Shown here: positions 36,721 to 46,147 of the stretch, in pieces
Position numbering within the stretch: the first letter of the stretch is position 1
Layout: every line of letters starts with the position of its first letter
Assembly: GCF_051307045.1 (NCBI RefSeq)
Contig: NZ_CP150452.1
Span: 992,001 to 1,056,000 of the forward strand
Length of the DNA stretch: 64,000 nucleotides
Reading direction: 5' to 3'
Source: Dryocola sp031988645
GTDB lineage: Bacteria; Pseudomonadota; Gammaproteobacteria; Enterobacterales; Enterobacteriaceae
Notes under the pieces: model-generated
What the model was told of the DNA's origin: nothing
Databases searched by the model: none
What the model saw: the letters and a program-made list of their open reading frames with translations, nothing else
Translations under genes and position numbers: made by a program

Positions 36721-37854
36721 TTACAGCGCCAGCTCCCGCAGCAGCCCAAACGCCTGCTTCATATGCGCTTCGCTGACGATAAACGCTCGCAGCTGCTGTG
36801 CGGCATCATAGCCTTTTGCGATAAGCCCTTCCGGGTCGGCGGAGATCTGCCACCGGAGATCCGCGCGCTGGGTTTCACCCGCCAGATGCAGCGGCAGTTC
36901 CGGCGTTTTCACCTTCACCAGCATGGCAGGTAAAGTCAGGCCGTCGGCTGCGCCCAGCAGGTTTTTAGCCAGCGTCATGGCGCTGAACTGAATCGGCTGC
37001 AGGAACGGCAGCACCTTACCGTCGATTTCCGCGCAGTCGCCCAGCGCGTAAATATTCGCATCTGAGGTTTGCAGCTGGCGGTTAACCTTGATGCCGCGAT
37101 TGACCTCAAGCCCGGCGTTCTGCGCTAAATCTACGTTAGGACGCAGGCCGATTGCGGCCACCACGGCATCAACGTCGAGGGTACGGCCGTTGCTCAGGGC
37201 CGCGCTAATTCCCTGCCCGGTTCCGGTCAGCGATTCAAGGCGCTGGTTGAACAGCAGCTCGACGCCCATCTGATTCAGACGCTGCTGCAGGCGGCTGCTT
37301 ACCTCCGCAGGCATCAGCGAAGCGAGCAGGCTTGCTGAATTATCCACCACCATCACCTGCTTACCGGCGCGGCAAAAATCCATCGCCAGTTCGCTGCCGA
37401 TTAAGCCGCCGCCCAGAATCATCACGCGGCGCGCATCGCGCAGCGCCGTTTCGCAGGACAGGTATTCCTGCTGGCTGTTGAGCGTCAGCATCAGCTCGCG
37501 GCCGGGCACGGGGGGAAGCACCGCGCTTGAGCCGGTGGCCAGCACCAGTTTGTCATAGGACCACTGCTGGTCTGCGCATTTCACCAGACGCCTGCTGGTA
37601 TCGATATCCGAAACCCGGGTGTTGGCGTGCAGCGTCAGGTTGAACTGCTCGGCGAACTCCCCGGCGCGCTGCCGGGTCATATCGTCGGCCCGCTGGTTCA
37701 GGCTGATAACGTGGCTGAGATCGGGCTTGTTGTATTCATCCATGCTGTCGGCGGCAATCATGCGGATGGGCACATTGCCGTCTTGCTTACGGATGTTTTT
37801 TACCAGCTGGCGGGCGGCGAAGCCCGAGCCGATAATGACGATGCCTGCGCTCAT
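36721..37854 (-). CDS. norW: NADH:flavorubredoxin reductase NorW
   Basis: FAD enzyme of 377 residues that passes electrons from NADH to NorV. The FAD dinucleotide-binding motif is IIGSGFAARQLVKNI at the N-terminus, the NAD site is MILGGGLIGSELAMDF, and the second FAD motif is NIYALGDCAEI. The start overlaps the norV stop by 4 bp (ATGA). Confidence 0.96.
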   Translation of the reverse strand: MSAGIVIIGSGFAARQLVKNIRKQDGNVPIRMIAADSMDEYNKPDLSHVISLNQRADDMTRQRAGEFAEQFNLTLHANTRVSDIDTSRRLVKCADQQWSYDKLVLATGSSAVLPPVPGRELMLTLNSQQEYLSCETALRDARRVMILGGGLIGSELAMDFCRAGKQVMVVDNSASLLASLMPAEVSSRLQQRLNQMGVELLFNQRLESLTGTGQGISAALSNGRTLDVDAVVAAIGLRPNVDLAQNAGLEVNRGIKVNRQLQTSDANIYALGDCAEIDGKVLPFLQPIQFSAMTLAKNLLGAADGLTLPAMLVKVKTPELPLHLAGETQRADLRWQISADPEGLIAKGYDAAQQLRAFIVSEAHMKQAFGLLRELAL

Positions 37855-39296
37855 TTTGCCTCCGTTGCCAGCACGTCGAACACGTCTTTACCCAGCGAAC
37901 ATTCCGGGCACAGGAAGGTGTCAGGCACGTCGCTCCAGGCGGTTCCCGGCGCTACGTCCTGCATAGGTTCGCCGGTCTGCGGATCGTAAATCCACTGGCA
38001 AACGCTGCACTGCATACGTGGGCCGAGGTCGGCGCAGGTTTTTGCTTCGGCTTCGGCGACGGTTGCCTGCGGCGCGTTCACGGCTGCGGCAGGCAGCGGC
38101 GTTGTCGCCCACTGGCGAGCGATTTCACGACCGTGGGCGCGGCAAAGTTCCAGCGCGTCCATGTCCGGGCGCCACTTAGCCTTCAGGCTCAGGGACATTT
38201 CAAAACCGGCGTCCTGCAGGCGGGTGGACAGACGGTCTACCGCGCCGCCGCTCCAGCCGTGCGAGCCGAAGGCGCTGGCGCGCTTATTGCGAAAACGTAG
38301 GCCGGTCATCTCTTCCACCAAGCCGGCGATTTTCGGCATCATCACGTTGTTCATGGTGGAGGTGCCCACCAGCACGCCTTTGGAGCGGAAAACGTTGGTC
38401 AGAATTTCGTTTTTGTCGCTGCGGGCGACGTTGAAGATTTTCACCGCCACGCGCGGATCCGTTTCGGCAATGCCCTGCGCGATAGCGTCGGCCATCATGC
38501 GGGTGTTGTTGGACATGGTGTCGTAGAAAATGGTGATGCGGTCTTCCTGATAATCCGCGGCCCATTTCAGATACAGCTCGACGATCTGCGTCGGGTTGTC
38601 ACGCCACACCACGCCGTGGGAGGTGGCAATCATATCTACCGGCAGGTTGAAGCCGAGGATCTCGGTAATTTTCGGCGTCACCAGGCGGCTGAACGGAGTC
38701 AGGATATTGGCATAGTAGCGCTGGCACTGCTCGAACAGTTCGGCCTGGTCCACCTCGTCGTTAAACAGGTGTTCGTCGCAGTAGTGCTGGCCGAAGGCGT
38801 CGTTGCTAAACAGCACCGCGTCGCCGGTCATATAGGTCATCATGCTGTCCGGCCAGTGCAGCATCGGGGTTTCAACGAAAATCAGCTGCTTGCCGTTACC
38901 AATGTCCAGGCTGTCGCCGGTTTTCACGACGTTGAAGTTCCATTCCGGGTGATGGTGGTGGCCGGTGATGGAGTCGATGGCGTTCGCGGTGCAGTAAATC
39001 GGCGTGTCCGGAATGCAGGACATCAGCTCGGTAAGCGCGCCGGCGTGGTCTTCTTCCGCGTGGTTGATGATAATGTAATCGATATCCGCAAGATCGATTT
39101 CGGCGCGCAGGTTCTGCACGAATTCGCGGCTGAATTTATGATCGACGGTATCGATCAGCACGTTTTTCTCTTCGCAAATGAGATAGCTGTTATAGCTGCT
39201 GCCGCGCAGCGTTTTATATTCAGTCCCGTGAAAATCGCGCACTTCCCAGTCACGTTGTCCAACCCACTTAATGTTGTTTTTAACCTGAATAGCCAT
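37851..39296 (-). CDS. norV: Anaerobic nitric oxide reductase flavorubredoxin NorV
   Basis: Reduces NO to N2O under anoxia. It has 481 residues (E. coli 479): a metallo-beta-lactamase-like diiron domain (HAEEDHAGALTEL), a flavodoxin domain (IFYDTMSNNTRMMADAIAQG) and a C-terminal rubredoxin with Cys pairs in MQCSVCQWIYDP and FLCPECSLGKD. It is read from a sigma-54 promoter divergent to norR. Confidence 0.97.
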   Translation of the reverse strand: MAIQVKNNIKWVGQRDWEVRDFHGTEYKTLRGSSYNSYLICEEKNVLIDTVDHKFSREFVQNLRAEIDLADIDYIIINHAEEDHAGALTELMSCIPDTPIYCTANAIDSITGHHHHPEWNFNVVKTGDSLDIGNGKQLIFVETPMLHWPDSMMTYMTGDAVLFSNDAFGQHYCDEHLFNDEVDQAELFEQCQRYYANILTPFSRLVTPKITEILGFNLPVDMIATSHGVVWRDNPTQIVELYLKWAADYQEDRITIFYDTMSNNTRMMADAIAQGIAETDPRVAVKIFNVARSDKNEILTNVFRSKGVLVGTSTMNNVMMPKIAGLVEEMTGLRFRNKRASAFGSHGWSGGAVDRLSTRLQDAGFEMSLSLKAKWRPDMDALELCRAHGREIARQWATTPLPAAAVNAPQATVAEAEAKTCADLGPRMQCSVCQWIYDPQTGEPMQDVAPGTAWSDVPDTFLCPECSLGKDVFDVLATEAK

Positions 39297-39347
39297 TCGT
39301 CAGTACCTCAGTATCAATAAAATAAATGATGTTTGTGCCATGCATAT

Positions 39348-39363
39348 TGCAGCTAGCGTGCCA
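39348..39363 (-). promoter_or_regulatory. Sigma-54 promoter of norVW
   Basis: On the minus strand TGGCACGCTAGCTGCA matches the -24/-12 consensus (GG and GC invariant pairs at proper spacing). It lies 52 bp before norV and just downstream of three NorR sites. Confidence 0.88.
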
Positions 39364-39418
39364 ACTTTTTAATTTATTGATTTATAAAAAATTTAATTAT
39401 TATTGTCGTGCTTTAATT

Positions 39419-39473
39419 GTCATAATGACCAAGCGGAGTAATGTCTTTATGACATTGTGGTTGTCATTTTGAC
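39419..39473. promoter_or_regulatory. Three NorR enhancer sites
   Basis: GTCATAATGAC (39419-39429), GTCTTTATGAC (39443-39453) and GTCATTTTGAC (39463-39473) each fit the NorR consensus GT-N7-AC with GTCA/TGAC-type arms. Three tandem sites are the arrangement required for NorR hexamer assembly at norV in E. coli. Confidence 0.9.
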
Positions 39474-39515
39474 TAGCAGGGATTAGGCTTAACGCACCCT
39501 TTAAAGGAGCCGCCT

Positions 39516-41030
39516 ATGAGCCTGTCTATCACCTCCCTTGCCAATATCGCCATCGATCTGCAAAGCGGCATCACCCATCAGGACCGCTTTGCCCGTTTAG
39601 TCCGCACGTTGCGCCAGCTTTTGGGCAGCGATGCCACCGCGCTGCTGCGCTACGAGGCGCGGCAGTTCCGTCCGCTGGCTATTGATGGCCTGGCGCAAGA
39701 CGTGCTTGGACGGCGTTTTGCGCTGGATGCCCATCCGCGGCTGGAAGCCATCGCGCGCGCGGGCGACGTCGTGCGCTTTCCGGCCGAAAGCGAGCTTCCC
39801 GATCCCTACGACGGGCTGATCCCGCATCACAGCGATTTAAAAGTGCATGCCTGTCTTGGCCTGCCGCTGTTTGCCGACCAGAACCTGATCGGCGCGTTGA
39901 CCGTAGACGGCATGGATCCGGCGCAGTTCGACCATTTCAGCGACGAGGAGCTGAGGCTTATCAGCGTGCTGGCCGCCGGGGCGCTCAATAACGCGCTGCT
40001 GATGGAACAGCTGGAAAACCAGACGCCGGCGGCGGCAGCGGTGCCTATCACGGCGAAAAGCGGCAGCGCGGAAATGGTGGGGCTTTCCCCCGGCATCGAG
40101 CAGCTTAAAAAAGAGATCGAAATTGTCGCGGGATCGGATCTCAACGTGCTGATCACCGGTGAAACCGGCGTCGGTAAAGAGCTGGTGGCGAGGGCGATTC
40201 ATGGCGGATCGGCGCGGGCGGCCAACCCGCTGGTTTATCTTAACTGTGCGGCTTTGCCGGAAAGCGTGGCGGAAAGCGAGTTGTTTGGCCACGTGAAAGG
40301 CGCCTTCACCGGGGCGATACACCACCGAACCGGGAAATTTGAGATGGCGGATAACGGCACGCTGTTCCTTGATGAAATCGGGGAGCTGCCGCTGACGCTG
40401 CAGGCCAAGCTGCTGCGCGTTTTGCAGTATGGCGATATCCAGCGGGTAGGGGATGACAACAGCCAGCGGGTGAACGTGCGGGTGCTGGCGGCAACCAACC
40501 GGGATCTGAAGCAGCAGGTGCTGGAAGGGCAGTTTCGCTCGGACCTGTTTCATCGCTTAAGCGTCTTTCCGGTGCACGTCCCGCCCCTGCGCGAACGCGG
40601 CGATGATATCACCCTGCTGGCCGGCTTTTTCTGCGAACAAAGCCGCGTAAAAATGGGCCTGAAGCAGGTGGTATTAAGCGATGGCGCTCGCGATCTGCTG
40701 CGCCGGTACGACTGGCCGGGCAATATTCGCGAGCTGGAGCACGCTATTTACCGCGCCATCGTACTGGCGCGCGCTGGCCATCCGCAAGGAGAGCTGCTGC
40801 TGCAGCCGCAGCATTTTCAGCTGGCGGACGCGGAGCAAAAAAGCGCGCCGGCGGCGATAAAAAGCCTGCCGGCGGTAGACAACCTGCGTACGGCAACGGA
40901 CGATTTTCAGCGCCGGATAATAGTGCAGACGCTCGACGCCAACGGCGGCAACTGGGCCGCCACCGCGCGTCAGCTGCAGCTCGACGTAGCAAACCTGCAC
41001 CGGCTGGCAAAACGGCTGGGCGCGAAATAG
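39516..41030 (+). CDS. norR: Nitric oxide reductase transcription regulator NorR
   Basis: Sigma-54 enhancer-binding protein of 504 residues, the E. coli length. An N-terminal GAF domain holds the NO-sensing iron, followed by the AAA+ domain (Walker A GETGVGKE, sigma-54 loop GAFTGAIHHRTG, Walker B LFLDEIGE) and a Fis-type HTH (WAATARQLQLDVANLHRLAK). It is divergent from norVW. The ATG follows AAAGGAGCC. Confidence 0.96.
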   Translation: MSLSITSLANIAIDLQSGITHQDRFARLVRTLRQLLGSDATALLRYEARQFRPLAIDGLAQDVLGRRFALDAHPRLEAIARAGDVVRFPAESELPDPYDGLIPHHSDLKVHACLGLPLFADQNLIGALTVDGMDPAQFDHFSDEELRLISVLAAGALNNALLMEQLENQTPAAAAVPITAKSGSAEMVGLSPGIEQLKKEIEIVAGSDLNVLITGETGVGKELVARAIHGGSARAANPLVYLNCAALPESVAESELFGHVKGAFTGAIHHRTGKFEMADNGTLFLDEIGELPLTLQAKLLRVLQYGDIQRVGDDNSQRVNVRVLAATNRDLKQQVLEGQFRSDLFHRLSVFPVHVPPLRERGDDITLLAGFFCEQSRVKMGLKQVVLSDGARDLLRRYDWPGNIRELEHAIYRAIVLARAGHPQGELLLQPQHFQLADAEQKSAPAAIKSLPAVDNLRTATDDFQRRIIVQTLDANGGNWAATARQLQLDVANLHRLAKRLGAK

Positions 41031-41034
41031 CCTC

Positions 41035-41583
41035 TTAAGACACTTTGGTAAATAAGCGGCGGCGGTCGATAAAGCCGCCGTCGGTTCGGAACAGGCCGTC
41101 GCCGGTATAGTGCAGCGTTTCCGGCCATTCCGGCTCGTGCTGCACCCGGGCGCAAACCACTTCGAAGATAAAAAAGTTGTAGCTTTCTACCAGCACATCA
41201 TCATGCAGGCGACATTCAAAATGGGCGTAGCATTCGTCAATGGCCGGGGCGGCGACCTTTCTCGACTTTACCGGCGTCAGTGAAAATTTGGCGAATTTAT
41301 CCGTTTCTTTTCCGCAGCAGTTACCTGTTCCGGCAACCGTGTCCGCCAGTTCAACGGTGGGCAGATTTATCACGCATTCGCCGCTTTCACGGATCATACT
41401 GAAGCTGTGGTTGCCCGCTGAAATCATGCAGCCGATAAGCGACGGCGAGAATTCCATAATGGTATGCCAGCCGAGCGTCATGATATTGCGCTGTCCACGG
41501 TGTAACGAAGAGAGCAAAACGATCGGTCCGGGCTCCAGATAGCGGCGAATTTGTTCGACGGGAAAGTCGTATTTTTTGCTCAT
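41035..41583 (-). CDS. Flavin reductase-like domain protein
   Basis: A 182-residue FMN-binding split-barrel protein: IVLLSSLHRGQRNIMTLGWH near residue 22 and CMISAGNHSFSMIRESGECV around residue 52 are typical of the flavin reductase/DIM6-NTAB family. It has two adjacent Cys (TGNCCGKET). It is convergent with norR after 4 bp; the neighbourhood suggests a redox or NO-stress link but no substrate can be assigned. Confidence 0.82.
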   Translation of the reverse strand: MSKKYDFPVEQIRRYLEPGPIVLLSSLHRGQRNIMTLGWHTIMEFSPSLIGCMISAGNHSFSMIRESGECVINLPTVELADTVAGTGNCCGKETDKFAKFSLTPVKSRKVAAPAIDECYAHFECRLHDDVLVESYNFFIFEVVCARVQHEPEWPETLHYTGDGLFRTDGGFIDRRRLFTKVS

Positions 41584-41768
41584 GGCCTGCTCCTGTTTAT
41601 GGCGTGGAGAGTTTTGAGCGTAGATGAAAAAACGCCTTCGCGTAGCCTGACAGCCGCTGTCGTACTGCTGTCGTGTTGCTGTCAGGCAGGCGTCGCGGCG
41701 CTGTCGTGGTGCGTTAACCGCGCCCGGCGCAAGATAAAAGCTGGTTAAACCCGTAGAGAGAACCTGCT

Positions 41769-42242
41769 ATGAAACACTCAACTATTAAAGCGCTGCGCTT
41801 ATCAAGAGCCTGGTCCCAGGAGCAACTGGCCGAGCTTTCTTCTTTAAGCGTGCGCACCATTCAGCGTATTGAGAACGGCGGCCAGGCGAGCCTGGAAACC
41901 TTAAGCGCGATAGCCGCGGCCTTCGATTTAAAGGTGGCCGATTTGAACGCGGAAATGGCCGAGGAGCCCGCTCAGGATGAGGCCCTGAACCAGAAAATCG
42001 ACCGGGCGAAACGTCGCCTGGATCGGGAGTACGGTTTTTATCGCGCGGTAATGACCTGGGCGGTCGTCTGCGCCGGGCTGGCGGCAATAAATCTGTTTAC
42101 CTCTCCTGAACGCTACTGGTTTATCTGGCCGACGGTCATTTGGGGGGCGCTGCTGGCGCTACGCGGCGCGAGGCTGTTTGTTTTCCACGGCTGGCTGGAG
42201 CGCCGTCAGCAGCAGCGGCTGCAGAAGCTATTGCGCAAGTAG
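41769..42242 (+). CDS. XRE-type HTH protein with C-terminal 2TM domain
   Basis: A 157-residue protein. An N-terminal Cro/C1 HTH (IKALRLSRAWSQEQLAELSS ... SVRTIQRIENG) is followed by a charged linker and two hydrophobic helices (VMTWAVVCAGLAAINLF and FIWPTVIWGALLALRGA), the '2TM domain' layout of membrane-tethered regulators. Its 3' end overlaps the pdeB 3' end by 15 bp on the opposite strand. Target unknown. Confidence 0.82.
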   Translation: MKHSTIKALRLSRAWSQEQLAELSSLSVRTIQRIENGGQASLETLSAIAAAFDLKVADLNAEMAEEPAQDEALNQKIDRAKRRLDREYGFYRAVMTWAVVCAGLAAINLFTSPERYWFIWPTVIWGALLALRGARLFVFHGWLERRQQQRLQKLLRK

Positions 42243-43803
42243 CGGGGGCCGCGCATCGTTACGGGCAACCCACTCGATAAACTCCCGTTTTGGCAGCGCC
42301 TTGCTGTAGAGCCAGCCCTGTCCGTACTGCACCCCGTGCCTGCGTAGCCAGCAGGCCTGGGCCTGCGTCTCAACGCCTTCCGCCACCGTGGCGATATTCA
42401 GCGTCTTTGCCATCTCGATGATGTGCGGCGTGACGTTTTTATACTCCAGCGCATCGACGAAAGACTTATCGATTTTCAGCACGTCGACGGCCAGGGTATT
42501 CAGGTAGCTGAGGCTGGAATAGCCGGTGCCGAAATCGTCGATATAGATGGGATGCCCCGCGCGGCGAAACTGGTCGATAACCGGAGCGGTAAGTTTTGGG
42601 TTGGCGAAACCCCGCTCGGTAATTTCAAAGGCTATCTGCCCGGGCTTGATGAAATAGCGCATCAGCAGGGGACGGATGTACTCAAGGATATGCAGGTTAC
42701 GCACGTCACAGGGCGCAAGGTTAATAGAAATACGGTGCTCAGGGCGATCGTGCAGCCAGTCGCCGAGCTCCGCAAAGAGCTTGTCTATCACCTGCTCGGT
42801 TATTCTGGTGATAAGCCCGGTTTCTTCAGCCAGTGGCACAAAAATATCGGGGCTTAAATAGGTACCGTCCGGCTGCGCCCAGCGCAGCAGAATTTCCGCG
42901 CCGACGCTTTTTCCGCTTTGTAAATCAACGACGGGCTGATACATCACGGTAAAGTCATCGTTTTTAATGGCGTCGACAATACGCGCGCGGGGCGACTGCA
43001 AACGGCGCAATAAATGCGTGATATACAGCCCGGCGGCAAGACCGGCGCCGATGCCGATGGGCAGCCAGATCAGCAGCTGCTGATACCAGGCTTTATTAAG
43101 CGGCGCCAGCGGGGCCCAGGTAATCATCGCCATGCCCAGATTATTTTCCCGATGAATAACGTAAGCGGAGCCCTGATACTGGAACTGGTTTAGCCCCTTT
43201 GCCAGCGGGCCTTTCCAGGCGGCGGGATCCAGCGGGCCGTTGGTGGCGATCGCCAGGCCGCGGTTCAGCTCGATCATGGCGATATTCATGGGGTTGCCGC
43301 TAAAGGGGATCACATCGATAAACGACACGGGATCGATGGCCGCAATATGGGACGCTTTACCGATATAGACCATGGGGCGTTTAAAACCCAGATCCGTGGT
43401 ATTTGAGTACCAGGCGCCGAAGCCTTCTTTACCGGTGCGATCGGGCCTGCCAATGGCTGCGCCGTTGTCAAACGCTTCCAGGGAGGAGCAAAGAATATGG
43501 CCATCGCGCTGGAAAAGAATTTCCTGCACGTAACGGTATTTAAGGCCAACGCGCCGCATTTCCTGCCGATGGGCGTAGGAGCACGAAGCGTAGCTAAAGC
43601 CGTTAATGTCATTGATGGCGCGGGTGGGCCTGCTCTATCACCCGCTCGGTGCGTATAACGGCGCGGGAAGCGAACTCTGAAAGCTCAGCGTGAAAGGCCT
43701 GCTCGGCCTTGCGGTGCGCGAGGTAAATACTCAGCAGCACGGGAACCAGCACCGCGACTATCAGCACGCCGTTAACCGCACCTGCTATTTTTCTGTTGGC
43801 CAT
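42228..43803 (-). CDS. pdeB: CSS-motif EAL-domain cyclic-di-GMP phosphodiesterase PdeB (YlaB) (single-base frameshift)
   Basis: Inner-membrane c-di-GMP phosphodiesterase: TM1 near the N-terminus (VNGVLIVAVLVPVLLSIYLA), a periplasmic CSS sensor (SCSYAHRQEM ... ILCSSLEAF), TM2, and an EAL domain with GAEILLRW, DDFGTGYSSLSYL and VAEGVET. The C-terminal FVDALEYKNVTPHIIEMAKT is nearly identical to E. coli PdeB. The frame breaks at CAGGCCCACC (expected CAGGCCACC; plus-strand 43626-43630). Corrected length is 524 residues from the ATG at 43803. Confidence 0.88.
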
Positions 43804-43934
43804 TGTTTTCAACCCGGAGAGAAGCTCTTTATTTTTTAATCATTTTCGGTGCTGAAGCCAAGTCTAGCTCAGCCCCTCGCCGGATGATATGTTGCAACGC
43901 AAAGGAAAGTCCGGCGTGAAAATCTGGCGGCGAT

Positions 43935-44657
43935 ATGAAGAAAAAAGAATTTATTACTCAGGATTTGCTCAGCAAAATCTATCAGCGCAGCGGGCCGGCG
44001 TTGCGCAAGCTTCCTCCCGAGCGGCGGCTGGCCGAAGAATACGGCGTTTCCCGATTCACTATCCGCCAGGCGCTGGAAAAGCTGGCGAGCATCGGGGTCG
44101 TTGAAATTGTGCAGGGCTCGGGTGTCTGGATTAAACCGCAGGCGAGCAGTCATCCGCTGGTGTACAACTCCATCACTGAAAAGCGCTTCGATCAGATTGC
44201 TTTTCGCATGGTCAACCTGCATAAAAAACTGCCCGATCGCGAAGAGCGGCAGGTATTCGGCCTCGGTGAAGAGGAGTTTATCTGGCAGTTTTGCCGCCTG
44301 CGCTACGTGGATAATCAAAAGGTGCAGATTGAGATCTCAAGGATGCCGGTCAAGGATTTTCCCGACCTCAACCAGCTTATTATTGAGCAATCCCTCCAGC
44401 AGTATGTGCTGGGCAAGGGCTATCGCATCTCGCATTTGCTGACCAGCTACCGGGCCGTCAGCGTCAGCAAAGAGCAGGCGGCGCTGCTGGAATGTAAAAA
44501 AGGCAGCCCGGCGATGCATATCATCAACCGGGGCATCCTTGAAGGCGGGCGGGTGTTCGAGATCAGCGAAATCATTGATATCAACTATTCGTGCACCTAC
44601 GTAACCCCCTTTAACCACGACAGCCTGGCGTTTCGCAAAGGCGATCAGGGCGTATGA
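43935..44657 (+). CDS. GntR-family (HutC/UTRA) transcriptional regulator
   Basis: A 240-residue protein. The N-terminal winged helix (KLPPERRLAEEYGVSRFTIR, residues about 24-43) is joined to a UTRA ligand-binding domain ending EGGRVFEISEIIDINYSCTY. UTRA regulators usually sense sugars or sugar phosphates. Its 3' end overlaps the 3' end of the convergent dehydratase-like gene by 13 bp, and the PTS gene lies beyond; it is the likely local regulator. Confidence 0.87.
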   Translation: MKKKEFITQDLLSKIYQRSGPALRKLPPERRLAEEYGVSRFTIRQALEKLASIGVVEIVQGSGVWIKPQASSHPLVYNSITEKRFDQIAFRMVNLHKKLPDREERQVFGLGEEEFIWQFCRLRYVDNQKVQIEISRMPVKDFPDLNQLIIEQSLQQYVLGKGYRISHLLTSYRAVSVSKEQAALLECKKGSPAMHIINRGILEGGRVFEISEIIDINYSCTYVTPFNHDSLAFRKGDQGV

Positions 44658-45844
44658 ATCGCGCCGTTCGGTAAACGGCTTTGCGTCCATTCATGCGGGC
44701 GGTATTCCACCGGGAAGCTTTCGGCTTTTTGCTGGTCGAAACCTACGCCGATGCCTGCTTTTTCCGGTGGATACAGGTAGCCCTGTTCTGCCGCCGGCGC
44801 GCCGGGGAACACCGCTTCGGTATTCGGTTGGTTGGGAATAAATTCCTGAATCGCCGCGTTGTGCAGATGAATATTCAGATGGGTATTCACCGCCACGCCG
44901 ATTGGCGTCATGTCCGGCGGCCCGTGCCACGCCAGACGTACGCCGAAGGCCTGGCACAGAATGGCCAGCTTCAGCGCGGGCGTAATCCCGCCGATCTGCG
45001 AGACGTGGCAGCGAATAAAATCAATGCGCCGGTTGACAATCAGCTCGTGCCATTCGGCAGGGTTGTTAAACAGCTCGCCCATGGCCAGCGGAACCGAAGA
45101 GTGCGCGCGGACCTGCTCAAGCCACGCGCTGTGCTGCGGCGGCAGAATATCTTCCAGAAACCACGGCTGGTAAGGCTCAAGCCGCTTCGCCAGCTGTATG
45201 GCCTGCTGCGGAAAAAGGCGCTCGTGCACGTCATGCAGAATATGGAACCGGCTGCCGTACTTCTCCCGCAGGGCTTTAAACATGGCCACGGTATTGTCCA
45301 TGTATTCATCCTGATCGTAATAGGCGCCGGGGGTGGGGGTTTTGGTGGCGTGCAGGTTTTGCGGCGTACCGCCGTAAAAACCGAGCTGGCAGCGAATATA
45401 GCGGTAGCCCTGCTCCAGCAGCTTATCGACCTCCGCATACAGCCCTTCCAGCGTTTCGCTGGCCGCATGGCCGTACGCCGCTATCGCGTCTTTCGATTTG
45501 CCGCCAAACAGCTGATACAGCGGCATATCCGCCAGCTGGCCTTTGATGTCCCACAGCGCCATATCCACGCCGGCGATGGCGTTGTTGATCACCGGGCCGT
45601 TACGCCAGTAGGCGTTGACGTTCATCATTTGCCACAGGTCTTCAATATTGTTGGCGTCCCGCCCGACCAGCAGCGGCCTGAGATACTCATCGACCATGGT
45701 TTTCACCGCCAGCGGACGCTGCTGGAAAGTGGCGCAGCCGTGGCCGGTCACGCCTTTACCGGTGGTCACGCGCACGGTGACGAGATTGTGGCGATCGGGC
45801 TTGGTAATAAAGCATTCGATATTTTCAATAAGGGTTGGTAGCAC
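44645..45844 (-). CDS. Enolase-superfamily sugar-acid dehydratase (mannonate dehydratase/RspA-like)
   Basis: A 399-residue protein from a GTG at 45844, favoured over a TTG at 45859 because GGAG lies 8 bp upstream. Metal ligands are expected in HILHDVHERL, WFLEDILPPQ and LAMGELFNN; the C-terminal HGPPDMTPIGVAVNTHLNIH is typical of the ManD/RspA group. The Pro after HGP marks, by family knowledge, the low-activity subgroup. It is divergent from the PTS gene. Substrate could be mannonate, gluconate or another aldonate. Confidence 0.82.
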   Translation of the reverse strand: MLPTLIENIECFITKPDRHNLVTVRVTTGKGVTGHGCATFQQRPLAVKTMVDEYLRPLLVGRDANNIEDLWQMMNVNAYWRNGPVINNAIAGVDMALWDIKGQLADMPLYQLFGGKSKDAIAAYGHAASETLEGLYAEVDKLLEQGYRYIRCQLGFYGGTPQNLHATKTPTPGAYYDQDEYMDNTVAMFKALREKYGSRFHILHDVHERLFPQQAIQLAKRLEPYQPWFLEDILPPQHSAWLEQVRAHSSVPLAMGELFNNPAEWHELIVNRRIDFIRCHVSQIGGITPALKLAILCQAFGVRLAWHGPPDMTPIGVAVNTHLNIHLHNAAIQEFIPNQPNTEAVFPGAPAAEQGYLYPPEKAGIGVGFDQQKAESFPVEYRPHEWTQSRLPNGAIHTP

Positions 45845-46147
45845 GAGATAACTCCACAAGCCGTAAGAAAAAAGGACGGTTGCCCACCATAAAAAGGATT
45901 TCTTTATTTACTATCGCCTTATTTAAAGGCGCGGGTAAACAGCTTTTTTAAATATTTTTATTGGTCAGGAAATACTTTGAATATGCGTGATAAACCAGAC
46001 CAATTTGCGCTATTGTCGTTTTTAATGCCTTGCAATAAGGTAATTGTGACGCGCATCAGCTTTTATTGGTTTGTTTTGTCCCGCTTCTTTCTCTACGCTT
46101 TCAGACCATGCGGCATATAACAATAAACGGATTCTTCGGAGCGATTA
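45845..46147. promoter_or_regulatory. Divergent promoter region between dehydratase-like and PTS genes
   Basis: A 303 bp AT-rich region. It holds a CRP-like site TGTGA-N6-TCAGC at 46045-46060, a 7 bp inverted repeat ATTGGTC (45960-45966) / GACCAAT (45998-46004), a second palindrome CGCCTT-N5-AAGGCG near 45916-45932, and a TATAAC -10-like element near 46114-46119. These are candidate operators for the GntR protein; none is proven. Confidence 0.45.

Noticed and set aside
39348..39473. A small gene in the norV-norR spacer
   Set aside because: The spacer is fully explained by the sigma-54 promoter and three NorR sites.
45845..45859. TTG start for the dehydratase-like gene at 45859
   Set aside because: The GTG at 45844 has a well-spaced GGAG and a family-like N-terminus.
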